From Nitrospinae bacterium RIFCSPLOWO2_12_39_16 (GTDB lineage Bacteria > Nitrospinota > Nitrospinia > UBA9942), in the NCBI GenBank assembly GCA_001805005.1, contig MHDO01000035.1:1-12871 (forward strand): a DNA stretch of 12,871 nt, written 5' to 3'. This document shows positions 6,556-12,871 of this stretch, piece after piece. The notes under the pieces were generated by a model, which saw only the letters and a list, made by a program, of their open reading frames with translations, did not search any database and had not been told where the DNA came from. The translations under genes and the position numbers were made by a program. Within the stretch, counting starts at the first letter, position 1. Each line of letters opens with the position of its first letter.

Positions 6556-7398
6556 TTAATATCGAACCATGCTTTCAAGTCTTTTGATTCTCTCCTCAAT
6601 AGGCGGGTGGGTGCTGAAAAGTGTCAAAAACCCGCCGCCGCTTAATGGGCTTACTATAAACATATGTGCCGTTGCTGGATTTGCATCCATAGGCATCATC
6701 TGAACACCCTTGTGGAGTTTTCCAAGGGCTTTTGCCAGTGAAATGGGATTCCCCGCTATCTTTGCACCCCCCTCATCTGCTAAATACTCTCTTGACCGCG
6801 ATATTGCCATCTGGATAAGCATTGCCGCAATTGGTGCAAGAATCATCATTATAATAGCAACCGCAGGATGCCCGCCTTCTCTATCATCCCTTCTTCCGCC
6901 AAAATACATTGACCACTGAGCCATGTTTGCGAGCATACTTATGGCACCAGCAACTGTTGCTGCTATTGTCCCTATCAGGATATCTCTGTGTTTTATATGG
7001 GCAAGTTCGTGTCCCAGGACTCCTGAGAGTTCTTCCCTCGTGAGTAGGTTGACTATCCCTCTTGTTACCGCGACTGCAGCATGTTCAGGATTTCTACCCG
7101 TTGCAAAGGCATTTGGGGTGGCATTATCAATAATGTAAACCTTTGGCATCGGTAACCCGGCCCTCATGGATAATTCTCTTATAATTGAATGAATTTCAGG
7201 TGCCTCTGCATAAGAGACCTGCTTCGCACCATACATGGCGAGGACTATCTTATCACTGAACCAGTAGGTTCCTATATTCATGATACTGGCAAAAATGAAA
7301 GCCGTCATCATCCCGCTCTTACCGCCAAACGCACTGCCCGCAAAAACAAGCAACAGGGTTAACCCTGTCATTAACAAAACAGTCTTCATCATGTTCAT
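6556..7398 (-). CDS. htpX: HtpX-type membrane zinc metalloprotease
   Basis: This M48-family inner-membrane protease degrades misfolded membrane proteins in E. coli as part of envelope quality control. Two N-terminal hydrophobic segments (about 5-22 and 30-55) precede the protease domain. The zinc site is HELAH (130-134, catalytic Glu131) with the third ligand E204 in [10 protein letters not shown]. Two more hydrophobic segments, about 141-160 and 178-199, lie between these. The protein ends [16 protein letters not shown], the usual HtpX C-terminus, and its 280 residues match the family. The ATG overlaps the stop of the upstream DksA-family gene by 4 bp (ATGA, 7398-7395), implying translational coupling. 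Confidence 0.96.
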   Translation of the reverse strand: MNMMKTVLLMTGLTLLLVFAGSAFGGKSGMMTAFIFASIMNIGTYWFSDKIVLAMYGAKQVSYAEAPEIHSIIRELSMRAGLPMPKVYIIDNATPNAFATGRNPEHAAVAVTRGIVNLLTREELSGVLGHELAHIKHRDILIGTIAATVAGAISMLANMAQWSMYFGGRRDDREGGHPAVAIIMMILAPIAAMLIQMAISRSREYLADEGGAKIAGNPISLAKALGKLHKGVQMMPMDANPATAHMFIVSPLSGGGFLTLFSTHPPIEERIKRLESMVRY

Positions 7399-7730
7399 CT
7401 CTTTTCAAATTCTTCCTGGCAATCTACGCAATACTTTACAAAAGGCATTGCCTCAAGCCTCTTCATGCCGATCATCTCGCCGCAATTATCACATATACCG
7501 TATGTCCCTTTATTTATCTTTGCCAGTGCCTCGTTTATTGCTTTTATCTCATCAGATTCCCTGCCTCTGAAGATATATGACATCTCCTGCTCATAGGCAG
7601 ACTCTGCCTGATCAATGTCATCGCCATGGCGCAAATCAGTCCTCTCATTCTTCCTTGTTTTAAGGGTGGATAAGAGTTTTGCCCTTCTCTTCATAAGGAT
7701 TTTTTTTAATCCCATAAAATTACTATCCAT
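7395..7730 (-). CDS. DksA/TraR family zinc-finger regulator
   Basis: The 111-residue protein has a DksA-like layout: an N-terminal helix, a coiled-coil hairpin, then a four-Cys zinc finger CDNC (80-83) and CVDC (101-104). At the coiled-coil tip it has DDIDQA (37-42), which fits the DxxDxA pattern that DksA uses in the RNA polymerase secondary channel. It is therefore a plausible ppGpp-cofactor-type regulator rather than a plain zinc-finger relative, though no function is proven. I chose ATG 7730 because AAAGGAG (7743-7737) sits 6 nt before it. The upstream ATG at 7754 has GAGG only a few bases away. It leads the operon with htpX and rpoZ. Confidence 0.9.
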   Translation of the reverse strand: MDSNFMGLKKILMKRRAKLLSTLKTRKNERTDLRHGDDIDQAESAYEQEMSYIFRGRESDEIKAINEALAKINKGTYGICDNCGEMIGMKRLEAMPFVKYCVDCQEEFEKR

Positions 7731-7736
7731 TTCTAA

Positions 7737-7743
7737 CTCCTTT
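7737..7743 (-). promoter_or_regulatory. Ribosome binding site fixing the DksA-family start
   Basis: AAAGGAG on the minus strand lies 6 nt before ATG 7730. It falls inside the longer ORF that starts at 7754, which argues that the first eight codons of that ORF are untranslated leader. Confidence 0.75.
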
Positions 7744-7774
7744 CTAAAATACATATCCTCTAATCCTCGTATGT

Positions 7775-7804
7775 ATAATATAATACTTTATTATCAAAAA
7801 GCAA
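7775..7804 (-). promoter_or_regulatory. Possible promoter of the DksA-htpX-rpoZ operon
   Basis: On the minus strand TTGCTT (7804-7799) is followed by overlapping -10 candidates, TATATT (16 bp spacer, 7782-7777) or TATTAT (18 bp spacer, 7780-7775). The region is very AT-rich, so chance matches are likely. Position and orientation fit the operon start about 40-45 bp downstream. Confidence 0.4.
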
Positions 7805-7830
7805 GGTGATTATTATATATTAAAATTACA

Positions 7831-7907
7831 AAGATTAAAAGGTTTTTATTTATTTTTGATTAATAATAACAATTATATAGAATGAATATTAAAATAAGAT
7901 TAAAAGG
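7831..7907. repeat. AT-rich spacer with a 12-bp direct repeat
   Basis: The 12-mer AAGATTAAAAGG occurs at 7831-7842 and again at 7896-7907, 65 bp apart. Each copy is preceded by a similar TATTAAAA. It lies between the end of the dcd operon and the start of the DksA operon, both on the minus strand. No clear rho-independent terminator was found here. Confidence 0.45.
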
Positions 7908-7918
7908 CGTGATAAAAA

Positions 7919-8002
7919 TCAAAAATAATAGAGTGCAATGACTTGAAAGAGCAGGATGGCGACAATCAATAATATAGCCCAAATATCTTCTTTTTTTATC
8001 AT
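7919..8002 (-). CDS. 27-residue single-helix membrane microprotein coupled to dcd
   Basis: An ATG at 8002 overlaps the dcd stop in an ATGA junction (8002-7999) and opens 27 codons ending in TGA. The product has a charged start, MIKKED, then an unbroken hydrophobic helix IWAILLIVAILLFQVIALYY ending in Phe. That is one transmembrane segment with the positive N-terminus likely cytoplasmic. There is no Cys for lipidation and no soluble domain. A weak AAAAGAAA precedes the ATG, so translation probably depends on ribosomes terminating on dcd. It is too short for most gene finders. I recognise no family. It could be a small regulator of a membrane complex or a chance ORF; the 4-bp overlap and clean topology favour a real gene. 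Confidence 0.55.
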   Translation of the reverse strand: MIKKEDIWAILLIVAILLFQVIALYYF

Positions 8003-9105
8003 TTTCTTTTAAACTGCTTGCTTAGTGCAAGTTCCTGATTATAATAGCTTGAGCCTATATTCATGCCATAATAAGTCTCAGGCGGTTCAATCATCCTCTC
8101 ATACTTGATTTTAAAAAATGTCTGGCTGTCCTCAATCCTGAATGGGACATCGTGGGGTCTGACCTCTAATACAGCCGTTGTCCCTTTTATCTCACCCTTT
8201 GCACCGTAACCAAATCCGCTGTCAAAAAAACCTGCATAATGGGTCCTAAGCTCCCCGGAGCCTGCATCAAATTCAACCATCTCTGCCGCATACTCAACAG
8301 GGACCCTTACCCTCTCCTTTGATGAAAATATATAAAATTCCTCAGGCTCAAGGATTAGAAAATCATCCCTTGGTGTGTGTATAGGCTCCCAGTAGTCTGT
8401 TTCATCATAAAACCCTGTTCTGCCGATGTCAACAACTGAGCTATTCTTTTTTGCCTTATATCCGATAATGCCATGATGATTCCCTTTTAAATTTATACTC
8501 ATGAAGAGCCCATCGCTTATCTTGACATCTTTTCCCTTTGATGGTTTTCCGCTGTCATTATAAAGAAGGGAGTATTTATCATAAATGGACTTAAGCTCCA
8601 TATCGCTTAACCTCTCATCCCCCCTGAATAACCTTAACTGATTGAGGCACTGCCCCGGCTCTACCTTTATTGTAAATGACCTTGTAACCACTTCAAGATA
8701 TAATTCACCTTTATATCCGTAGTCAATGTCTTCAAACCTGTGGCTGTAATCCGTTATGACCCTTGTAAATATATCAAGCCTCCCGGTTGTACTTTTTGGG
8801 TTTGTTCTTCCGCGTATATCATCGGGTAGATTTAACTCCTCCATTAAAGGTATCAGATAGATATTCCCCTTTTCAAGGATGCCATTTTTTGATAGGTCTA
8901 TCTCATACATGAAGAGGTCTTTTAATTTTTCTCTTACAGAGCCTTTCTGAGGCAGGAAACTGCTTCTTATTCTATAAGCCTTTTTGCCAATCCTCAAGTC
9001 AAGGCTTGCAGGCTGAAACTGGTCTTTTCTTAAAGGGGTTGAAGACCTTATAGCCCTATTTTTAATCAGGCTTTTCAGTTTTTGGACAGGAATAACACCA
9101 TTCAT
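7999..9105 (-). CDS. dcd: dCTP deaminase, long two-domain type
   Basis: This is predicted to deaminate dCTP to dUTP, the route to dTMP through dUTPase and thymidylate synthase. At 368 residues it is about twice the length of the E. coli-type enzyme and matches the long 2'-deoxycytidine 5'-triphosphate deaminase family (Pfam DCD). The N-terminal half has FQPASLDLRIG (30-40), RGRTNPKSTTGRLDI (98-112) and YKGELYLEV (131-139), the usual dUTPase/dCTP-deaminase motifs. The C-terminal half repeats the fold, with PVEYAAEMVEFDAGSGELR (269-287) and HYAGFFDSGFGYG (289-301). It sits downstream of nrdJ, so both act in deoxynucleotide supply. No Shine-Dalgarno precedes the ATG at 9105; the upstream bases are repeat sequence. 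Confidence 0.88.
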   Translation of the reverse strand: MNGVIPVQKLKSLIKNRAIRSSTPLRKDQFQPASLDLRIGKKAYRIRSSFLPQKGSVREKLKDLFMYEIDLSKNGILEKGNIYLIPLMEELNLPDDIRGRTNPKSTTGRLDIFTRVITDYSHRFEDIDYGYKGELYLEVVTRSFTIKVEPGQCLNQLRLFRGDERLSDMELKSIYDKYSLLYNDSGKPSKGKDVKISDGLFMSINLKGNHHGIIGYKAKKNSSVVDIGRTGFYDETDYWEPIHTPRDDFLILEPEEFYIFSSKERVRVPVEYAAEMVEFDAGSGELRTHYAGFFDSGFGYGAKGEIKGTTAVLEVRPHDVPFRIEDSQTFFKIKYERMIEPPETYYGMNIGSSYYNQELALSKQFKRK

Positions 9106-9182
9106 GAGTTCAGGAGTTTAAGAGTTCAGGAGTTTAAGAGTTGAGGAGTTAAAAACTCTTAAACTCCTGAACTCTTAAACTC
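9106..9182. repeat. Octamer tandem array forming a perfect 29-bp inverted repeat
   Basis: Plus-strand 16-bp units GAGTTCAGGAGTTTAA occur at 9106-9121 and 9122-9137. A third copy at 9138-9153 has two changes. Each unit is two GAGTTNAN octamers. Bases 9114-9142 are then perfectly inverse to 9154-9182, with an 11-bp loop. The element exactly fills the gap between the nrdJ stop (9187-9185) and the dcd start (9105). In the nrdJ-dcd mRNA it would form a very stable hairpin ending about 8 nt before the dcd ATG. No U-run follows, so it is not a typical intrinsic terminator. Confidence 0.95.
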
Positions 9183-9184
9183 AT

Positions 9185-11587
9185 TTAACTGCATTTTGAA
9201 TAACCACATGCCCTGCATACAAGACATCCATCAGCCTGTTCCATAGAGCTGCCACAGTCAGGACAGGCACCTACACTGATTTCAAATGCCTGGGTCTGGT
9301 TTGCGGGCTTCACAGCTCTAACTTCAGATATATATCTGCCTATAGCCTTTGATATTGCATCTGAACATGACAGCACCCTGTTGCCGTTCTCCCATGCAGG
9401 CATATGACAGCTGATACCCATAAGCTGTTTTACTATCTCATCAGGCTCTATGCCTGAGCGGAGTGATAAAGATACGAGTCTTCCTATTGCCTCTGACTGG
9501 GATGAGGCACAGCCGCCTGCCTTCCCCATCCTTGTGAATATCTCAAAGGGCTTCCCCTCATCACATACATTTATGGTTACATACAGGTTTCCGCACCCTG
9601 TGCCTACCCTGTGTGTTGTTCCTCGTGTGATTTCAGGCCTTGGGCGGGGGACTATCTTTTCATGGCCATTATTGTTTGCCTTCTGTTCTTTTTTCTTTGT
9701 ATCACCTGTGCTTAGCACCTGTTCATCCCTGCTTCCATCCCTATAAATAGTTACCCCTTTGCATCCTAATTTATAGGCAAGTACATATGCCTTTTTAACA
9801 TCATCCTGTGTTGCAGCAAATTTAAAATTTACAGTCTTTGATACTGCATTGTCTGTATATTTCTGAAACACAGCCTGCATCTTTATATGCCAGTCAGGGG
9901 CTATATTGTGAGATGTAACAAATATCTTGCATATATCCTCAGGTATCTCGGGCATATCACATATATGCCCTTTCTTTGCAATCTCCTTCATCAGTCTTTC
10001 AGAGTAAAAGCCCCTCTCTTTTGCAATCTTATCAAAATATGGATGGACCTCTACAAGCTCATCCTTGTCCATTACAGTCCTTATATATGATACTGCAAAG
10101 AGGGGTTCAACGCCGCTGCTACACCCGGCTATAATGCTTATAGTCCCCGTAGGGGCTATAGTTGTTGTTGTTGCATTTCTCAATTCCAATCCTCTGTAAG
10201 TTGACTGGTGGCTGGTGGCTGGTGACTGGTGACTGTCGTATATACTCCCCTTGTAGTTTGGGAATGCACCTCTTGTCTTGGCTAAATCCGCAGATGCCAT
10301 CTTAGACTCCCTGTCTATGAACGACATGACCTCTTCAGATAGCTGGATTGCCTTATTGGAATTGTAAGATACACCCATCTCTATGAGCATATCGGCAAAT
10401 CCCATAACCCCCAGTCCTATCTTTCTATTTGCCTTTGTCATCAGCTCAATTTTTTTTATAGGGTATCTGTTCATGTCAATCACATTGTCAAGGAAATGGA
10501 CAGACTTCCATGTTATGTTTTTGAGTTTGTCCCAGTCAATTTCATAACCCCGCCCCCCGAACCCTGAACTATCAATCTCTTTCACCATCTTAGTCAGATT
10601 TATTGAGCCGAGATTACAGGATTCATAGGGCAAAAGCGGCTGCTCTCCGCATGGGTTTGTACTCTCAATCTCGCCAATTGCAGGAGTTGGGTTATCCCTG
10701 TTTATTCTGTCTATGAATATAATCCCAGGGTCACCGTTCTTCCATGCAGACTCTACAATTGTCTCAAAGACCATTCGGGCAGATAATTTCTTTATCACCT
10801 CTTTTGAATGGGGGTTTATCAGTTCATAAGTATCATCATTTTCAACCCTTCTCATAAAATCTTCAGTAATGGCAACGGAGATATTAAAATTATTAAACTT
10901 TGAGTCATCCCGCTTACAAACTATAAACTCCTCAATATCGGGGTGGTCTATACGAAGAATGCCCATATTCGCACCCCTCCTTGTTCCCCCCTGCTTTATT
11001 GCCTCGGTGGCACTGTCAAATACCTTCATAAAGGATATAGGCCCGCTTGATATACCACTTGTTGTTGCAACCCTGCTGCCCGCAGGCCTTAATCTGCTAA
11101 AGCTAAAGCCTGTCCCTCCACCACTCTTATGAATAAGGGCTGTATCCTTAACGGCGGTAAATATCTCCTCCATAGAATCCCCTATCGGGAGGACAAAACA
11201 TGCAGATAATTGCTGGAGGTCTCTTCCGGCATTCATTAATGTAGGAGAATTTGGCATAAATTCTAACCTATACATCATGTTAAAAAATTTCTCCTCTGTC
11301 TCCTTAATATCTGCGTTTGGATTGTAAAACAGGTCTGCCTTGGCAATATTGCTGGCAACTCTCCTGAACATATCTTCAGGTGTTTCCACTACCTTTCCAT
11401 CTTCATTCTTCTTCAGATACCGTCTCTCAAGCACCTTGACTGCATTTGAGGAGAGTTTTGTCTGGGGTTTAGTCTTGTCTAAGCTCGGATTAACCATACC
11501 CTTATGCCAGGCAACCTGTAAGGGAAGGGTAGATTCATTTTTGCTGATAGTTGATGATATATCCTTTACCCCATTAACACTATTCAT
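9185..11587 (-). CDS. nrdJ: Adenosylcobalamin-dependent (class II) ribonucleotide reductase
   Basis: It reduces ribonucleotides to deoxyribonucleotides using a B12-generated radical and works with or without oxygen. The 800 residues carry FMPNSPTLMNAG (110-121), the redox pair Cys130 (LSACF) and Cys324 (ESCNLGSINL), and the active-site loop NPCGE (311-315) with the thiyl Cys313. Also present are IAPTGTISIIAG (477-488), TDNAVSKTVNF (578-588), a TSCPD-type domain (about 655-745) and a C-terminal Cys cluster CPDC, CLVCRAC and CS (775-799), probably zinc-binding plus the thiol shuttle. GAGGAGGT lies 7 nt before the ATG. Odd points: residues 451-463 are encoded by a 7-bp tandem repeat, and 339-348 by a G-rich stretch. 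Neither looks like family sequence. No cobalamin riboswitch was found upstream; the promoter carries NrdR boxes. Confidence 0.96.
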   Translation of the reverse strand: MNSVNGVKDISSTISKNESTLPLQVAWHKGMVNPSLDKTKPQTKLSSNAVKVLERRYLKKNEDGKVVETPEDMFRRVASNIAKADLFYNPNADIKETEEKFFNMMYRLEFMPNSPTLMNAGRDLQQLSACFVLPIGDSMEEIFTAVKDTALIHKSGGGTGFSFSRLRPAGSRVATTSGISSGPISFMKVFDSATEAIKQGGTRRGANMGILRIDHPDIEEFIVCKRDDSKFNNFNISVAITEDFMRRVENDDTYELINPHSKEVIKKLSARMVFETIVESAWKNGDPGIIFIDRINRDNPTPAIGEIESTNPCGEQPLLPYESCNLGSINLTKMVKEIDSSGFGGRGYEIDWDKLKNITWKSVHFLDNVIDMNRYPIKKIELMTKANRKIGLGVMGFADMLIEMGVSYNSNKAIQLSEEVMSFIDRESKMASADLAKTRGAFPNYKGSIYDSHQSPATSHQSTYRGLELRNATTTTIAPTGTISIIAGCSSGVEPLFAVSYIRTVMDKDELVEVHPYFDKIAKERGFYSERLMKEIAKKGHICDMPEIPEDICKIFVTSHNIAPDWHIKMQAVFQKYTDNAVSKTVNFKFAATQDDVKKAYVLAYKLGCKGVTIYRDGSRDEQVLSTGDTKKKEQKANNNGHEKIVPRPRPEITRGTTHRVGTGCGNLYVTINVCDEGKPFEIFTRMGKAGGCASSQSEAIGRLVSLSLRSGIEPDEIVKQLMGISCHMPAWENGNRVLSCSDAISKAIGRYISEVRAVKPANQTQAFEISVGACPDCGSSMEQADGCLVCRACGYSKCS
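10203..10237 (+). repeat. Five 7-bp tandem repeats inside nrdJ
   Basis: Plus-strand heptamers GACTGGT, GGCTGGT, GGCTGGT, GACTGGT and GACTGTC run without a break. On the coding strand they encode DSHQSPATSHQST (NrdJ residues 451-463), placed between GSIY and the RNATTTTIAPTGT block. In NrdJ proteins as I recall them, that stretch is a short loop (GSIYD...LRNAT), so about 8-12 residues appear to be extra. The frame is kept. Confidence 0.85.
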
Positions 11588-11649
11588 AAATACCTCCTCA
11601 TATTAATTGTTTATCCTAAATGGATGAGTGCTGAAATAAATTAGCAAAT

Positions 11650-11665
11650 ACCCTATATTTTGTAG
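11650..11665 (-). promoter_or_regulatory. NrdR box 2 (downstream box) of the nrdJ promoter
   Basis: The minus-strand CTACAAAATATAGGGT matches 12 of 16 positions of the NrdR consensus acaCwAtATaTwGtgt. It starts 16 bp after box 1, the usual pair spacing of about three helical turns centre to centre. It also lies within an ACCCTA...TAGGGT palindrome (11650-11668) and just downstream of the predicted transcription start. Confidence 0.65.
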
Positions 11666-11675
11666 GGTGTTGATG

Positions 11676-11703
11676 ATGCTACCACAATATATAGTATTGT
11701 CAA
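11676..11703 (-). promoter_or_regulatory. nrdJ promoter with extended -10
   Basis: On the minus strand a perfect -35 TTGACA (11703-11698) and a -10 TAGCAT (11681-11676), preceded by TGG (TGn), are separated by exactly 16 bp. Transcription would start near 11669, giving a leader of about 80 nt. The 16-bp spacer is itself an NrdR box. Confidence 0.75.
11682..11697 (-). promoter_or_regulatory. NrdR box 1, filling the -35/-10 spacer of nrdJ
   Basis: The minus-strand ATACTATATATTGTGG matches 14 of 16 positions of the NrdR consensus. NrdR is the ATP/dATP-sensing repressor of ribonucleotide reductase genes. Binding between the -35 and -10 elements would block RNA polymerase. The nrdR gene itself is not in the window. 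Confidence 0.8.
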
Positions 11704-11868
11704 GAAAATATTATAGAAAATTTTATGGGATAAAAATAAAAAGAGATATGGACAATTTTTCAACTTAATTGCATAATATCTGCATAACGCCGCATCAAGG
11801 TTAAGTATGATTTTCTTATAAGTAAAAAATAAAGGTTTCTAATGGAATTATAATTGACCTCTAAAAAA
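11704..11868. other. AT-rich divergent intergenic region between nrdJ and hsdR
   Basis: With the nrdJ promoter segment, this makes a 281-bp gene-free gap (11588-11868). Nothing beyond the nrdJ promoter and its operators was identified. No convincing plus-strand promoter for hsdR, no riboswitch fold and no tRNA or attachment site could be recognised. Confidence 0.5.
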
Positions 11869-12871
11869 ATGCCTCTAACGACTGAAGACAAAGCGCGCGA
11901 AATTATTGACAGCCTTCTTGAAAAGGCAGGCTGGCATGTCTGCAATGTCAACGACGCAAACATCCACGCCCATTGCGGCATTGTCATAAGAAATTTCCCC
12001 CTGAAATCCGGCCATGGTTTTGCAGACTATCTATTCTATGTTGACGGCAAGGCTGCCGGTGTTATAGAAGCCAAAAAAGCAGGGGCAACACTAACCGGTG
12101 TGGAGATTCAGTCTGATAAATATAAACACGGGCTGCCTGATGACCTTCCTGCATGGTATCGGCCATTGCCGTTTTGTTATCAGTCTACCGGTGTTGAAAC
12201 GCGATTCACAAACGGATTAGACCCTGACCCCAGATCACGTAATGTATTTTCATTCCATAAGCCTGAGACACTTCTGGAATTGCTTACGGAAAATGTCCCG
12301 GCAGAGGCATTGCAAGCTGCAGAGAGATTTTCCGTTTACAGCAAGCCCTTCACTTTCTGCAAAAGACTTCAAAAATTACCGCCTTTGATAGAAGAGGGTC
12401 TCTGGTCAGCGCAGATTAAGGCTATAAAGAATCTTGAAAAGTCGCTCTCCGAGAACCGTCCCCGCGCCCTTATCCAGATGGCTACAGGCAGCGGAAAAAC
12501 ATTCACTGCTGTTACATTTATTTACCGCCTCCTTAAATTTGCAAAGGCAAAAAGGGTTTTGTTCCTTGTTGACAGAAAGACGCTCGGAAACCAAACACTT
12601 AAAGAGTTTCAGCAATATGATTCGCCTTACAGCCCCTTTAAGTTCACAGAGGAATTCATTGTTCAGCATCTTCAGTCAGGCAGCATTGATAAAACAGCCC
12701 GCGTCTGCATATCCACAATCCAGCGGCTCTACTCAATCCTTAAAGGCGAAGAAATAGACCCTGCCCTTGAAGAGGAATCATTGTTTGACCATGCCGACCT
12801 TTTCAGGGAGCCTCCGCCTGTTGAGTATAATCCCATCATCCCGCCTGAGACCTTTGATGTAATCGTCACAG
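11869..12871 (+). CDS. hsdR: Type I restriction endonuclease subunit R (HsdR), C-terminus off window
   Basis: This is the DNA-translocating and cutting subunit of a type I restriction-modification complex. The first 334 residues are visible. An HsdR_N nuclease of the PD-(D/E)xK type comprises D53 in GFADYLFYVDG, and E67 and K69 in GVIEAKK, then GATLTGVEIQSDKY. A superfamily 2 helicase motor starts with the Q-like LWSAQIKAI (178-186), Walker A ATGSGKT (205-211), VLFLVDRKTLGNQ (230-242) and STIQRLYS (282-289), and stops just before motif II. The ATG at 11869 has no good ribosome site; a TTG at 11854 in the same frame is an alternative, with an in-frame stop just upstream. The coding sequence is visibly less AT-rich than the rest of the window, suggesting recent acquisition. 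hsdM and hsdS must lie outside the window if present. Confidence 0.93.
   Translation, partial: MPLTTEDKAREIIDSLLEKAGWHVCNVNDANIHAHCGIVIRNFPLKSGHGFADYLFYVDGKAAGVIEAKKAGATLTGVEIQSDKYKHGLPDDLPAWYRPLPFCYQSTGVETRFTNGLDPDPRSRNVFSFHKPETLLELLTENVPAEALQAAERFSVYSKPFTFCKRLQKLPPLIEEGLWSAQIKAIKNLEKSLSENRPRALIQMATGSGKTFTAVTFIYRLLKFAKAKRVLFLVDRKTLGNQTLKEFQQYDSPYSPFKFTEEFIVQHLQSGSIDKTARVCISTIQRLYSILKGEEIDPALEEESLFDHADLFREPPPVEYNPIIPPETFDVIVT

Noticed and set aside
9106..9182. CRISPR array or intrinsic terminator
   Set aside because: The units are contiguous with no spacers, so it is not CRISPR. No T-run follows the hairpin on either strand at the right place, so a standard terminator is not supported.
11588..11700. 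Cobalamin riboswitch for the B12-dependent reductase
   Set aside because: The leader is only about 80 nt and contains no B12-box-like conserved core; the AT-rich leader is explained by promoter and NrdR boxes.
11760..11987. 75-codon minus-strand frame upstream of nrdJ
   Set aside because: It covers the hsdR start region and has no ribosome site or family resemblance.
12434..12757. 107-codon open frame on the plus strand inside hsdR
   Set aside because: It overlaps the HsdR helicase motifs in another frame; HsdR is clearly the coding frame.

Overview
The window looks like a low-GC, Gram-negative bacterial chromosome, probably an environmental lineage with Nitrospirota- or deltaproteobacteria-like gene content. 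That placement is an inference from gene types: an LptM-type microprotein between argH and lysA, HtpX, a DUF1844 protein beside rpoZ, a B12-dependent ribonucleotide reductase and a Tat-exported [NiFe] hydrogenase. No rRNA, tRNA, CRISPR array or complete mobile element was seen.

Layout. 1-752 (-): N-terminal 250 residues of a [NiFe]-hydrogenase small subunit with a Tat signal and an unusual Asp at a proximal-cluster ligand position, with its own promoter. 872-949 (-): C-terminal scrap of a histidine kinase. 990-1499 (+): a 47-codon ORF abutting a 121-residue helical protein of unknown function. 1618-5724 (+): amino-acid biosynthesis genes, ilvA (isoleucine entry), argH (arginine), lptM and lysA (lysine). 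5728-7730 (-): a likely operon of a DksA/TraR regulator, HtpX protease, RNA polymerase omega and a DUF1844 protein, ending in a fliN-like remnant. 7919-11587 (-): nrdJ, then dcd, then a 27-residue one-helix membrane protein overlapping the dcd stop; this is a deoxynucleotide supply unit under a promoter carrying two NrdR boxes. 11869-12871 (+): N-terminal 334 residues of a type I restriction HsdR, divergent from nrdJ and less AT-rich in its coding sequence.

The recurring non-gene feature is degenerate short tandem repeats with a 7- or 8-bp period. They occur between ilvA and argH, across the lptM stop codon, as a perfect 29-bp inverted repeat in the nrdJ-dcd gap, and inside the nrdJ reading frame, where they encode an in-frame protein insertion. 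No complete new defence or metabolic system is visible. The best leads are the Asp-ligated exported hydrogenase, the repeat insertions (especially in nrdJ), the dcd-coupled microprotein and the NrdR operator that fills the nrdJ promoter spacer.
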